A stretch of 64,000 nt of DNA from Vesta saturnalis (lineage: Eukaryota > Arthropoda > Insecta > Coleoptera > Lampyridae). The stretch spans positions 5,209,001-5,273,000 of the forward strand of contig JARFJB010001965.1 of the NCBI GenBank assembly GCA_036346205.1, read 5' to 3'. The number at the start of each line of letters is the position of its first letter. The first letter of the stretch is position 1. Positions 22,875-35,524 of the stretch are shown here, piece after piece. Position numbers and translations under genes: made by a program. The notes under the pieces were generated by a model. That model did no database searches and was not told the origin of the DNA. It worked only from the letters and a program-made list of their open reading frames with translations.

Positions 22875-23726
22875 TAGGAAGTATTGTGTATCTAGGACGG
22901 TAGAAAATCAGAAAATTCCACAAAGGAAGTGTTTATTTAACAGAGATTTGGAAATTCCATATCCATCAGATAGTGATGTAAAGTGCTTTCACTCTCACAT
23001 GGTGGACAGGCGGATATTGTTTAACACATATCGACACTTTAACATAAAAATACAGATATTGCTACTTCTAGTAGTAGTAAAGTGTCATCTTTTTTCGTAA
23101 GGACTTATTTGGAAATGAAGAACAAAAGCTAGCTGCGATTAAATGTACTCGATTAGACCACAACGTGAACCGCAATTAGGCGTTTCGTTCTATGGATTGC
23201 ACTAGTAAGCTAATAAAAAGTTGTTTAAAAATTTTTTTTGCATGTGCTAGAAAGAAATCTGAAAGTATTGTGTGTAACATTTTACAAAAAGAAAAATTAA
23301 GCTCCATACCAAATGATCTTGGAACGGTCAATTTTGTAACAATCTATACCTATTGTTCAAATACGAATTAACAACAAAAGTAATGGCAATGTGCGCCGAC
23401 CACACAAATTGTAACTTTGGATGAGTAGCAAGATATGGACAAAATAACGTCTTTCATAAAATTAAGCAGTTACTTAAAAGAACTTTAGTTGGGGTGAACT
23501 GTGCTGCTCATATCCTTCGTAATTGTATTCAAACATCAGCAGACTACTTGCCTATTGACATCGAAGTCATTATTTTGAAAATCTACGACTTCTTCTACAT
23601 TTATACTGTTGGAGTTGAACAATAATTAAAAGAATGTTGTGACTTTATTAATATTGAATACCAAAAACTGTTGGGATACAGTAAAATCAGATGGTTAGCG
23701 TTGTTACCTGTAATGGATCCATGAGA
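22875..23726 (+). pseudogene. hAT-like transposase, N-terminal and central part
   Basis: Plus strand, many stops and shifts. Successive frames give a KCFHSHMV zinc-finger-like segment (BED-type position), SSSKVSSFF, then KLAAIK, FRSMDCTSKLI, NDLGTVNFVT, then CADHTNCNFG and HKIKQLLKRTLVGVNCAAHIL, ending IRWLALLPVMD. This order matches the multi-copy insect hAT-related proteins often annotated as zinc-finger or DUF4371-like. The reading stops abruptly at about 23726, where unrelated sequence begins. The C-terminal part resumes at about 25560. Family placement rests on remembered motifs. Confidence 0.65.
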
Positions 23727-25560
23727 AATTCAAATTTCGCACTAAGCTATAGGACATTGAATAGTTATATGTTGTTTATTAGATAGAGAAATTATTGTTT
23801 GTTATTGATGTATAAATATAATTAATGTGGAGATAAAAAACGTGAATTTGTTTTCATAAGTATTTACATATTTAATTAGAAAGCATTTAAATAAACGCGG
23901 CAAATTGGCGAAATCATGAATGTTTTATAGAGGGAGAAAAAAGACGCGGTCATAATGACTGTCATTTTTTTGTGAGTAGTTAGCTGATGGATGCCGCAGC
24001 ACGGGTGACAAATTAATGGTCACGCTGCCCTATAAGTTGCGAAATTACAATAAAATCTAGTTAGAGGTGTGAAAGGAAGAAGTAAAAATACCCCCCTTAT
24101 TACAATAATAAAAGGCTAAGTGAAACAAAGCGTAAATGTGATCGAGTTGGTGATAATAAAAAAGATTACGCCATAATTTAAAATCGCGTTAAAGGTGACG
24201 TAATAATTTAATATAACGCGTTTGTACGTATCAGAAGCGGTCATCAATTGTGTTCAACACTGAATAATAAATATAAAAGACAATAATCGATTCAAATTGG
24301 TAATTCAATATATAAAGAACAATAACTCGAATTTATTGATGTTCAAAGAAGAAGCGTTGCGGTTTGTTGTAGCACGCTTTTTGTAGTTAAAACTATCAAC
24401 AATTAATGTGATCATTAAAGAACTAACAATATATCCAGCAATTAATAACAAAATCTTAAAATTGCTGGAAAGGAAATGGGAATTGTATTCATCTCTAACA
24501 AAGATCAAAAGAATATATTGCGAGAACAAAGGGGGTAAGGTGCCTGGATTCCGCATACCGTCCTGGCTACACTGTAGTTACATCATCGGCCTTCAACGAA
24601 GTGATAGATAAGTACGATTTCTAACTGTGTAAATAAAGAAACGTTTATGTGTTTTATTTTCTCCAAATTTGAATTTGAATATGAATACTGAACGGAGAAC
24701 ATTCCATTCAAGTTTGATAAAGAATTATTGTTGCATGTTAGTATTAAGCATATGACTTATACTTATGGGTTTGATTGTTATATGTTTTTGTGAACAAAAC
24801 ATTTCTGCATTGCGAATTAAATGAGTATAACGTTTGATTTATTTTTATTATTAAAAATTATTACTATTAACAGCTTATATAAATATTGAATGTGTAAATG
24901 CTGGACAAAGTAAAATCAATAGAAATCTATATAATTGAGCAAATCAAATTGAGAATAAATTTGGTTATTGATGACAGTAATCATTTCTCTAACTTTGAGC
25001 TAGCTGGTGCACACAAATAAGAAAAGAATTTACAAACGTAATTATTAAAGTTCATTTACTCACACTGAAACATGATAGTAATAAAAAATAAAATTTAACT
25101 TATGAATGATATCTTTACAAATTCAAACCATTCAGATCCAATTAAAAAGGTAATATTTTACGTCTCACAAAAACAATATACATTTTTATTAAAGAACTGT
25201 GAAATTATTAAAATAAAATAAAGAACACTAGATTTCAATTTTTTTGACGAAGGTAAGCAAACCAAAGAATTAGGTTCATGTTTACGTGCGTTACAAATGG
25301 CGCCCAAACCGGTATATATTTAAAACTAATAACAAACATCCCCTCAACGTTAAGGGCTAACACAAAATCACGTCCAATGGCCGGACTGACGTGAGAACTA
25401 ACGCAAATTGGTGCCCAACGTGAGAACTAACACATACCTTCGATAGAAAGGATATTAAAAATGTTCAAACCGTTACAGAGTTACTTTCTCTTTCAAGGAA
25501 AATTTCATTCACTGGTTCTTAATAGTTTTAAAAACATTTCATAAATATATCCTGCAAGTA
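23727..25560. mobile_element. Insertion splitting the hAT gene; LTR-like with PBS-like sites
   Basis: About 1.8 kb with no protein resemblance lies between the two hAT halves. At 25284-25305 a GTTACA end is followed by TGGCGCCCAAACCGG. At 25410, TGGTGCCCAACGTGAG closely resembles the tRNA-Lys primer-binding site of insect LTR retrotransposons. The simplest reading is a partial LTR retrotransposon (5' LTR plus leader) or a deletion product. I could not define LTR ends or a target duplication. Confidence 0.35.
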
Positions 25561-25578
25561 GGATGTGAAAAATCTTCA

Positions 25579-26165
25579 ATGGTAAAAAGATACATAGTCT
25601 TTTTGCCAAATCAAATTAACACTATGCCAATAGCGTTGATAAATGAAGGACAAGCCCTAGCCGTAACTCAATTTAAAACCTCAGTAACCATGTTTTATAC
25701 TACTTATACTGCCTATTATGATAAATGGACGCAGCACTTTGAAGGTTCGCAAGCGTTTCGTTCCGTATTACTAAAAAAAGAACCTATGTGGTCAGATGTT
25801 GGAAATACATTAACTGTCTATCAAAAGCAACATTCTGATATAAATAGCAGGGCGTTGTGTATAGATGGTTCGGAACTTTTTGATGAAATTGTTTGCATTA
25901 AAGAATATATAGCCAGTCAAAAATTAGAAGAGCGAAAAGATGTTTCTGTTTCTTTGGACGAACAATCGAACTTTTTTACCACTTAAAGAGTGAAGATAGA
26001 CCATTGTTGAAATGTGCATGTGTTTACCGAGATCCAACGCACCCACGGAAAGGATATCTTCTGATATGAATAAAATTTGGACCAGAGAAAAACTAACCTT
26101 TCTGCAAGAACTTTAAAAGGACTAATGACAAAACATAATTTTGAAATGAATTGCCTTGATGAGTA
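25579..26165 (+). pseudogene. hAT-like transposase, C-terminal part
   Basis: An open frame to 25986 reads TMFYTTYTAYYDKWTQHF and LCIDGSELFDEIVCIKEYI. After its stop come ERKDVSVSLDEQ, shifted FFTHLKSED-like text, and finally WTREKLTF and MTKHNFEMNCLD in another frame. The last pieces correspond to the C-terminal dimerisation region of hAT transposases of this insect group. It is collinear with the 22875-23726 part, so both are one gene split by an insertion. Stops and shifts make it inactive. Confidence 0.6.
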
Positions 26166-26559
26166 ACGTTCCGCTCGCCATTTTATTACTTTTAAAAACC
26201 GAAGTAAATAGTTTTTTTTTTGACATTATTGCATTATGACATGGGACGCCTAAAAACTTACCGTAAACAACCACTACATTTGTCACTTGAACTAGAGAGC
26301 ATAAAAAAATTTTGTAACTAATTTAAAAGAAATTTATCCCTCTCCTTCCCCTTACTGAGTAGTTTCTGGTACTCTTCAGACTCTACGGTGATGCGTGCCT
26401 TTCCCGTATTTCCTTTTTATTGTTATTGTTATTAGAGTTCTATCATAGTGTAGACGTATTATTTTGAATGTCCGCTGCGAATCTATAAAACAGTGATTCT
26501 AATACATTTTAAATTTTATTTGGTGTTAATAACTAGTAAATGTTTGTTATACTACCGGT
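26166..26559. other. No gene seen; probable LINE 5' UTR
   Basis: The sequence preceding the LINE ORF1 start has a CT-rich patch (26336-26420). Nothing coding is supported. Confidence 0.4.
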
Positions 26560-27922
26560 GTACTTGGTAACATGGCGTTAAAATGGCAGTAGATTGTAGA
26601 ATTTCGTGTTGTTGGAAGGTCACCCGGTATCGTCTGCAAAGTACGTGACTTCTCTTATCACGCTAAATGTATAAATATTCAAGCAAAACATTTACCTGCT
26701 TTTACTACACCGGGAGCGATTTGGAAGTGCCCTGATTGTATAATTCAGAAAGTTGACTACATAAGTAACTGTACTATCGCTGACGATTTATCTGATACAG
26801 GTGATATTATGAAAAAACGATTCATATGCAGCTTACTTTAATCAGCGATAAATTAGATCATCACGAAACCATTCTCGAATCAATTCATACTATGAGCGAA
26901 CGCATTACGAAACTTGAAGTTAAAATTGTCGCTTAATGAATCATTTACCGTCATTAAAGTAAATCTATAAATTTACGTCTAATTAAAATTTGCGTTAGTA
27001 GTTTGCAGACTGCTAATAATATAATTCGTAAACTAAAGGAATTGAAGCAACACCAAGACTTTAAAAAATGTATCTATTTCCTTTGATAGAACCCCATTGG
27101 AAATTGAGAATTACCGCAAACTAAAACAAATATTAAAGGAACGGATTGCAAAAGGAGAAACAAACTTGCTAATTAAGTACATCCTTGGTTTACCTACGAT
27201 TGTGTCGGGCAACTAATGATGCCCAACAGTAGAAAATAGTATTGTTATTGTTAGAACTCTCGAGGCCTACGTATTAAGACATTGAATGTATATACTTCAA
27301 CATTTGAGTGTAAGTTTGACTTTATAGGCTTTTAGGAAACTTGGCTTAATAATTTTATATTCTCCTGTGAATTATTTTGTGATAAATTTAATGTATTTCG
27401 CAGCGATTTCGAATTCCGTTTAACTAATCTTAAAACCGGTGGTGGTGTACTACTTGCAATTCGTAGAAATATTCATGTTGAACTAATTGATACAACCCCA
27501 CTAGTGAATCATTCTCCTTTAAAAATTATTATTAATTTTTATCAATAATAAGTTTTAATTACATATTTACCTTTGAACTTATTCGTTCATAACAAAACTT
27601 ATACTAAACATTCTCCTTTAATTGACGCTGTAGGGTGTAAGTGCAATTATGATAATTTCTCGTTTCTGATGTTTGTTACATACTTACCACCCCATGTTTT
27701 TAATGAAGAAATAGAAGTTTTCCTTGACTGTTTAGCTAATCTTATTGGTGATTAGCATGTGCTTATCTTTGGCGACTTTAACACACCCATGTGGTGTAAT
27801 AATCATCAAGATAAGTGCTCGCGTATTTTAAATTCATTTATAAATATATTGGATTTAAAACAATTTGATAACATTTTAAATATAAATCACAGAATTTTGG
27901 ACTTGATACTCTGAAATATAAA

Positions 27923-28143
27923 TAACATTGATATATTATTATAATCTCATTATATTTAGTATTTACATCAGTTCTATATACATAAAGACAAAATTTACAT
28001 CGATTGGGGCTTGAACCTTGGTGGCGCAGTTGGTTAGCGCGGTACTCTAGCAAAGTACAGGTCGTAGGTTCGAATCCTACTCGAGTTAAACTTTTTATTT
28101 ATGTATTTAATAAAATTAATAACAATTGTTAACATTGATATAT
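27923..28143 (+). repeat. tRNA-like SINE with 14-bp target-site duplication
   Basis: Inserted in the LINE endonuclease. TAACATTGATATAT occurs at both ends (27923-27936, 28130-28143). The tRNA-like part at 28015-28087 folds well: D-stem GCGC/GCGC, anticodon stem GTACT/AGTAC with loop CTAGCAA (anticodon AGC, Ala-like), and T-stem GTAGG/CCTAC around TTCGAAT. The acceptor stem is poor. An A box (TGGCGCAGTTGG) and a B box (GGTTCGAATCC) are present, and a TTTTT run follows at 28092. The homologous copy at 9010-9113 shares the tail, so this is a retroposon rather than a lone tRNA gene, though a functional tRNA-like transcript is not excluded. Confidence 0.75.
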
Positions 28144-28381
28144 GTTTAGATCTCGACCTTTCAGTTAATATTGATACATATCAACCTTTGAATTGGAAGC
28201 TTACTTTAGCACTTCATTCTAAAAATCAAAATTTCCCCGCCAAACCTCAACCTAACATGTACAATTTTAAGGGCAGTCCGACCCGCACATAAACTCAATG
28301 TTAACTTTATGCATCATATCTCAAAAACTATAAGAGGTAACAACTTCAATTTTTTTTTTATTTTGAAGGTTGGCTCTTTAT

Positions 28382-28539
28382 CTAGTTCCGTACGGAGGGT
28401 TTTCAAAATAAAATGAAAATAATATATTTTAAAATTTTGTTTAAAAAGTACTTACAATTTTAATGAAAAAATAATTATTACAAATTTTTTTCTCAGCCTG
28501 GAATGTAAATTTTGTAAAACCCTTCTGTACGGAACTAGT
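28382..28539. repeat. Inverted repeat TAGTTCCGTACGGAGGG
   Basis: CTAGTTCCGTACGGAGGGTTTTC at 28382-28404 is mirrored by GTAAAACCCTTCTGTACGGAACTAG near 28515-28538, about 110 bp apart. It may be the tip of a MITE inside the LINE interruption. Confidence 0.6.
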
Positions 28540-28669
28540 AATTGTTGTAAAAAACATACAAAAAAAATTTGGTAATGATATCTGTATTAGTATTGGCTAC
28601 AGCTTACATCAAGATTGTCAAAAACCAAATTTTCAGAAAACGAAGAAAACAGTGTACTAGTAATGCCCA

Positions 28670-28853
28670 GAACTGTAGTATGGGTTGTCCTGGTCCTCCT
28701 CATCCTCATATAAGTCTTCTAGCTTCCTTTTTCCCAAACTTCTGGCCTGTCGGATTTTTTTCGAAGTGCAATGCAGCTTTTTCCGCCTTGCGAACACGGG
28801 CTATATCAAATCTTTTCATAGCTTTTCAAAGGCAAATATTTTTTTATTCTTAG
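28670..28853 (-). pseudogene. Short C-terminal coding fragment of unknown TE-like protein
   Basis: On the minus strand, KRFDIARVRKAEKAALHF and KNPTGQKFGKKEARRL are followed by an acidic Asp/Glu-rich tail ending PYYSSGHY and a stop, with one frame change near 28720. I do not recognise the family. The pattern (basic helix, GxKFGKK, acidic tail, terminal SGHY) looks like the C-terminus of a multi-copy TE protein. No start and no upstream domain are present, so it is a fragment. Confidence 0.3.
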
Positions 28854-29830
28854 TGTTTCAGAGAATAATAATCAATTAAAACCCAAAAATTAAAAAAAAA
28901 TCCCTTAATAAAATTTATTTAAACCAGCTTTACTATGACATTAATCAAATTGATCGGTTAATCTTAAGCTATAATCAATGTAGATCTTGCCGCACCAACT
29001 TTGTATGACTTAATTTATACTTGTGTTCAACGGAATGTGCCAGTGTTTCGTATCCATAACAAGACACTTTCCTAAATGGTTTTCTTATAGAACTAAGAGC
29101 TTATAACTAAAAAAAAATACTACCCTAATAAATAGTTATAATAAACGTAATACAGACTACTACCCCCTGGAATTTAAGCGTCCAAGGAAAATGAGTAAAA
29201 TACAAATAAAAGAAGACTGTAAGGTATTGCTTGATGACGTGGGAAATAGCATCAGTCAAGATCCTAAGGCGTTCGGTCCTTTATCAATAATAAATAAAAT
29301 GCTATGCGTTTTCCGGGTGTGTTTTCGAATAGTAACGGTGGCACATTCTCTGATCCAGACGATTATAGTACATTATTTTATGTTATTTTTCCAATCTCCT
29401 TATTCTGAATCTATAATTCTTAATAACGATCATCTCTCCCCTAAATATAATAACAGTATCTGCATAAACATAAACATTTCATCAATTACTGCAGACAATA
29501 TCTTAACAGCAATAAAGAAATTGAAATATAAAAAGACAGCAGGCTTAGATCAGATTCTGTTATACATTAAGGTTGTGCCGATGCATTAGTGATCCCTCTT
29601 TTTGTAATTTATAACCTGTCGATACGCATGTAGACGTTTCTTTCAGAGTGGAATAAATCAAATATTTCACCTGTGTTTAAGAATGGTGACAAAAGTAAAA
29701 TTGAAAACTATCGTCCTATCTCGGTTTTGTTAAACTTTGCCAAGGCTTTTGAATTGATCTCACATAAACACATCTTTATGTCTGTGAAAAATTATTTGTC
29801 TCCACATCAACATGCGTTTATGTCGAAGCG

Positions 29831-31260
29831 TTCACAGTAAAACTCACCCCCTTACTTACGCACGCCTATGCACACGTACACTCACATTCACACTTCTACT
29901 CACACTCCCACCCGCATTCACTCACCAAATTACTGCCCTGACTAATTGCAAGATCAGCAGAAAGTATTGATACTGTGCAAGATCGTGTTCAAGAAATTCT
30001 AAAATTCCTGAACGTACTTGTGTCGAATCAAATGATTTTAAATTTGTTCTAAAATCCATTCGTTTGGTTACCCTTAATTGAATCACCCGAATGCAAATAT
30101 ACAAACCTTTGCAACTCGCCGTCGTGGTTAAGCGACGAAATGGCTAATTTCACGCTTGATTCCCATCTTGTTCTATACATTTCGCCTTTGTGACTTCAGT
30201 ATATGTTTTCAGAATAGCCTAGTGTGCTTTGATAAGTTTTTTTTTGAATATGCTTTTATCTAAAATCCTTGCTCCGGTGAAGGATATTAAAATTTAGATA
30301 TTATCCTAAATACAAATCAAGTAATACGATATTTTCTACATCAGTCGAAATATATTTGACCATTAAAATCTATAAATACGTAGCCAATTCCGTTCAATAG
30401 ATCTAAAAACTGTTTACAGTTGTGTGGTATAGGTTACACAAGTAAGGAAGTTAGGTTTTCATTAATCATCATATGGATAATATTCATAATATTATTTAGC
30501 AAGAAAATTTTACATAGGTAGGTAAATAAATCATTTGAAAGGTGATGTCTACGTTTCGTAAGGGCATTAGGGAAATGTAAAAGACATGCTCAAACTTACA
30601 TAAAAATTACGTAGAAATGCGATTTATGATATAAATATTCAGTAACTTATTTGCATTCAGTTTTGTAATGCATATTAAACCGAGACTATTTGTTGTCTAT
30701 TAATTAAGGAAGCGCTAGTCGTATGTTCCTTATCGTTCCATTGTGCTACTGATTAGGTTATTAATGTATGGTTATAATCAATAAGACCCAACCGTATTGC
30801 TACAAGCGGGTGATTTATATGTTTTCTAGGGATACCTAAATGTTTGGCAGCCATAACTTAAACTGATATGTTCTTAAAAACAGATTGTTTTTGTATTGTG
30901 TAGATGTATCAATTTAGATAACATAAAATGAGAAAGTGATTTTAAGATGTCTTGTATAAGTAACCATAAAGAAATCAACAAATTAAGAATAACATAACAG
31001 TTCACTTCTAATTGCAATAATAATTAGATAGTTTTAAATTTATGATTGTATCGTTTACATAAGAGTGAGAGAGACAAATTGAATGGCCAAACTAATATGG
31101 GTGACTACACAACTACTCAAACGAACATTTTACGATTACTATGTTCAATTAAATATTCATGTATGCATCAATGATATAATATATTTTTTTGAATACCATT
31201 AGCCATACTTTGTAGAATATGTAAGTCATCATATAACGGTATTGCACGTCCTTTAGTTAC
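29831..31260. other. No gene seen; CAC-rich patch
   Basis: 29840-29930 is a CACTCAC/CACGC-rich degenerate simple repeat. The remaining 1.3 kb is AT-rich without recognisable content. Confidence 0.5.
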
Positions 31261-31264
31261 ATAG

Positions 31265-33461
31265 TGTAGGTAGCGGACCGCAAAAATTTTATTATTGCAA
31301 CAAACATTTTTTAAATCAAAATTGTTACCGCGATAGGAAAGTTAATTAATGGGGTGTAACATATTTTATTAAATATTAAGTCGTTATTCGAGCATTGTTT
31401 TCGGGATGTTTTAGTTTTGTAACTAATACTTAGCTAAGGGTTGAAAAACTTGTGTTTGAAGTTTGACTAGCAGGTGTACGCTTAAAAGCTGCTTTACGGA
31501 AGGCCGTAACGAATTATTGGAATTCTTATGCGCATATTCTTGATGTAAAAATGTCACTAATTAGTAATTAATTACGTCGGTACACACTGCTACCAAAGAC
31601 GTCTTTGTTCCGTATGTTGAAACTTGAGACCTAAATGTAGCGCTTATTAAGGACGCATGTATATTTTTAAAATTAACATGTCCTTCAATAATAATATGAA
31701 ACTGTTCCAACATAATAATTTTTTTTTTGTTTTTTTTTATTACTTTTGAAAATGGGGTTGATTGCCGCAGTAAAGGTAGTTAGTTTCAAATCGGGGGACA
31801 AAAGAGTGAGTGTTAAAGTGCCGACGGAACCAGATCGAGTTGGTTAATTAAATACCTTCATTGTAAACAGTTGTCTTTAAAATATTTCTTGCGGGTACAT
31901 TTTCTTTTGAATTAGCTACGCTAATTTGTCTTTTCTTTCGGGTGTTACTTTAATGTGGTCTTCAAATATTAATCTATACATAACAGTCACCCTTTTTAAA
32001 GTTAAACCGCGTATGTTAAGATTTGTGTATTTGATCAATTAAAGGACTAGTGTAAGTAGGCATATTTATATAAATTAAGGCTAGCAGCAAATAATTCTAC
32101 AAGCGTATTAAAAATCGGGCATTGCCTTGCAAAGGTATTTCATTCGCACGTAGGCTCATTAAGCTGAAATCTGCTAAAATAAAAGACATTAAAGGGCTCC
32201 CTCACTCTTGTACTTGTGTGAATTAGCATTGTTGTTTGTTGCTTATATTTATATTTGTGTAGAGGTGGGCCGGAAGAACGGGTACAGGATAATCCTTGGT
32301 TACTAATTGTAATGGGCAATTGCCAATTGGTTACATACTCCCGGTTCCAGATGACCATTAAACACCTCGAATTTTATTTTTATTGTGTTTATCGTTGTAT
32401 AGATGAATGTGTAACCTGTGAAAGGGGCGCTATATTTTTCTAACGCACTCAAACTTATATATTGGTCACGATGTTATGATCTATTTATAACTTACCCTTG
32501 TAAGGCTTTGTTTTAATGAGGTTTTTTTTGGTGTCAGTTTGTTAAGTAGAATTGTTTGCCGGTGAACTAATTTCTCTTTATATGTAATTTATTGCAACTG
32601 TACGTATGTATTTTGTGCTTTAGTAGTCACTAAACAATTGTGTACGTGTAAAATCCTTGTCTATTTTTTTTGTTCTTGCCTTTACCTTATTATCACCTGT
32701 CCAATTTTACTGTTGTTGTATTTTATATGTACCGTAATTTGCCTTATTGTTTTATGTGCTTATTTACTTAAAGACCGACATGATTGATTTTAATGGGCCA
32801 CATGTTTGTTATTACGAATTTTATCCTGATTATTTATGAAACAATTGTGGGTGTGACTATATGGTTTTTTTAATTGTGTTTATGTGTAACTAAACCGGTT
32901 TTTATTCATTTTTCTCTTAATGTTATAATTTTGTACGCACTTTAACCTGATTTAATGGTGTTTTGTTATATATTTAACCCTTTCATTGTTTTTTTTGTAT
33001 TATTTGATTTATTAATGTACTTGTGCAATTACTTATTTATGAATAAAGTGGGTTTTATTGGTGGTTCTTTCCCACAATAGTACATTAACGGGCTGAACCA
33101 CCATTGCGCAAAAATCGTTAATTTTAATTTGAGTAGTTTCATTTTTTTTACCTGTCCCACATGATGCAACACTTACCTCATCCTGCCTATCTAATTAAAA
33201 TAGCACAACGTACCTACCACTAGACGGCCAATTCGTTTGATCAGATTTGAGGTTTGCGAGTAATTAAATATCAGACTTGTAAATAAATTCTAATGTTGTA
33301 ATTATTGCCAGAAAGTCAAAGTAAGGCAAGCAACTAATTTGAGTAATAGTGTCAGTCAATTCAAGATAAATCACTTAGCGATTGTTTTGTTCTTGAATTT
33401 TCGTTATTGCGAATCAGTTCAAATTACACTTTTCAAGATAGGGTACCTGGGGGACGCTACA
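31265..33461. mobile_element. Solo LTR, copy B
   Basis: A 2197-bp block flanked by the exact 4-bp repeat ATAG (31261-31264, 33462-33465). It starts TGTAGGTAGCGGACCGC and ends GGGGGACGCTACA, so it has TG...CA ends. It is the same family and orientation as the block at 2127-3684. Long stretches align, such as ACTTATTTACTTAAAGACCG and TAAATATCAGACTTGTAAAT. It is longer because of extra segments near 32050-32340 and 32945-33245, which are insertions here or deletions in copy A. No coding sequence is present. Confidence 0.75.
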
Positions 33462-33465
33462 ATAG

Positions 33466-33849
33466 ATTATGAACTGCCGTTGTTTACAATGCATAAAATA
33501 ACTCGTTTCATAAATTTAAAAAAGATGTGAGTAACAGATATGCTTGCTTGTCAAATAAATTATATAATAAGCGTGTTTCCTGTTGCAGGGCATGTTTAAT
33601 TGCAGTTTTAACAAAAAAAATAATATGAGATCTGAACCAATTTAAGGCGATACAAAAATTACTTGGATAAGAGCGAATGTATTACAAACAAACACTAGTA
33701 TATTATCAAGCACAGAAATGCATGATTTTCGAGAGGTGTAATTTGTACCACGAGGGAGAAACCTTAGGGGTACAATAACCAACAGTTTACATACAAGAGG
33801 TGTATATAGTATTTTTTAGCTCGCGTAATCGTTTACCAAGCTTTTAACG
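33466..33849. other. No gene seen
   Basis: AT-rich spacer between the solo LTR and a MITE. Confidence 0.5.
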
Positions 33850-34609
33850 TACAGGGTTATTTTTTAAAAACTGACATAGGCCATCTTTTTTATTACTGAA
33901 GATAGATTTTTACTTCCAAAAGTAAAGTTTTAGGGCGTTATCTAACTAAGAAAATGTCATGGAAAAAATTAGTCTAACGTTGCCAGTTTTTGTAGTATCT
34001 TCAAAAATAACATTTTTTAAATGGCAACGTTGATTTTTTTGCAAAATCTGATAGAGCATTTCATTGCAGTCAAAAGTACTAGAGCGAAAAATGTTCGTTT
34101 TGGAAGTCTCTAATGTGTAGAAAAATGAATTCAATCCACTCTTGTGGAGTTATTCGATCCATCTTGTACTACAAAGAAAGGAAAAAACCTTACTTCGGAA
34201 AATATGAATTAATAAACTATAGAAGTTTTTATACTGTGACAGCTCCACCATACCATGGTTACAAGTTTACGTGACAGATAAATTCACACTAAGACCAGTA
34301 GAACAATAAACTACTGCGTAATAAATATTAAACAATAATAATTCATAAACGGCTTCCAAAACGAAAATATTTCACTCTAGTACCTTTGACTGCAGTAAAA
34401 CGCTCTATCAGATTTTTCAAAAAGTGCAATGTTGCCGTTTAAAAAATGTTATTTTTGAAGATAGTACAAAAACTGGCAACGCTGGAGTAATTTTTTTCAG
34501 AAAATTTTCTTAGATGGATTACGCCCTAAAACTTTACTTTTGGAAGTAAAATTCTATCTTCAGTAATAAAAAAGGTAGCCTCTGTCAGGTTTTAAAAAAT
34601 GACCCTGTA
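33850..34609. mobile_element. TA-flanked palindromic MITE (ACAGGGT ends)
   Basis: TA and ACAGGGTTATTTTTTAAAA open the element; TTTTAAAAAATGACCCTGTA closes it at 34609. Arms of roughly 265 bp are inverted copies, with landmarks AAAGTTTTAGGGCG, GCAACGTT and CCAAAACGAA on both sides. A centre of about 220 bp separates them. TA target and ACAGGGT ends are typical of non-autonomous Tc1/mariner elements. No coding sequence is present. Confidence 0.8.
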
Positions 34610-35524
34610 TATGAGGGTGTTCATCAATAACTTTAAGTAAGCATGTTAGTAGAGAATATAATGTGTACTATGGCAACGAGTTTGACTTCTTTGATTTATA
34701 CTAAATGTTTATAAACGAGAGGAGGTTTTTGGTGCTGATTTTCCTAGGGACTAATAGCACTGCACAGTAGAAACAGAAGTCCAAAAAATATCCTAGATGT
34801 GCAGACGGAGCATGAACGAACCTAGTAACCTTTTATGTCTTGTCTGATTTCGATTCGTAGACAAATTTTGTGTAACTAGTAAATATCAAATGTTCAAGCG
34901 TTTCAATAATGATAATGTGATTAGCAAATATGGTTACTTATCCCAAAACATACTATAGTATTAGTACACCAGCACTATTTAAACAAAAATTGATTACATG
35001 ATATAATAACTTAATTTTAAATTATGAGACGCCATACATCGGTATAATTTAAAACTTGATTACAGCGCCATCCACTGGGTTATCTTGATCACAATTCTAT
35101 CTAGTCTCGTAAGTCTAAAAGTTATACCTGTCCAAGCTGGTGCAATATGTAACGATGGCGATTATCTCAAATATATTAAGCCAAACCAAGAAAATAAATC
35201 ACTTAGGTAAGGCCAGCATACTGATATATTATCCTTGGTCCGAATCAATTAATTAATTAAGAATTAATGCAGTAGAATCAAATTTTACATGATCGTATGT
35301 AAATCATTTCGCACCTTATCTGGGCACCACGCCACCCTTAGTTTCTTTTCAACCTTACGAATTGTTTGCCCTTAAAAAACGCGATAATCAATAATACAGG
35401 TATCCGTAATTTCTAACACGGCTGAGTGCCGAGTATAGAAATATGTTTTATCGATAAATTGAAGAATCATTCTTTATCGGCAGAATACAGAAATTTATCG
35501 GAGGTGACCTGATCTCTACCAACA
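34610..35524. other. No gene seen
   Basis: AT-rich sequence with no protein, repeat or RNA gene that I can support. Confidence 0.55.

Larger units (their letters stand above)
26560..29830 (+). pseudogene. CR1/Jockey-like LINE: ORF1, endonuclease and RT N-terminus, interrupted
   Basis: Plus strand. ORF1 begins near 26583 and shows a PHD-like segment (FSYHAKCINIQ, then WKCPDC). A coiled coil follows (about 26829-26935, SDKLDHHETILES). The APE endonuclease appears as TGGGVLLAIRR (27437-27470), VTYLPPHVFNEE and HVLIFGDFNTPMWC (about 27760). A tRNA-like SINE then interrupts it. Endonuclease end text resumes at about 28144 (SVNIDTYQPLNWKL, YNFKGS). The RT begins near 29480: KKTAGLDQI, then ISPVFKNGDKSKIENYRPISVL and HQHAFMSKRS, ending at 29830 before the catalytic motifs. 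Numerous stops are present. 28300-29190 is a further interruption. Confidence 0.75.

Noticed and set aside
28015..28087. Functional tRNA-Ala(AGC) gene
   Set aside because: Body folds well, but the acceptor stem pairs poorly, a second copy shares non-tRNA tail sequence, and a 14-bp target duplication shows retroposition.
33339..33530. Small protein frame at the end of the second solo LTR
   Set aside because: Straddles the LTR end and target duplication; no resemblance to known proteins.
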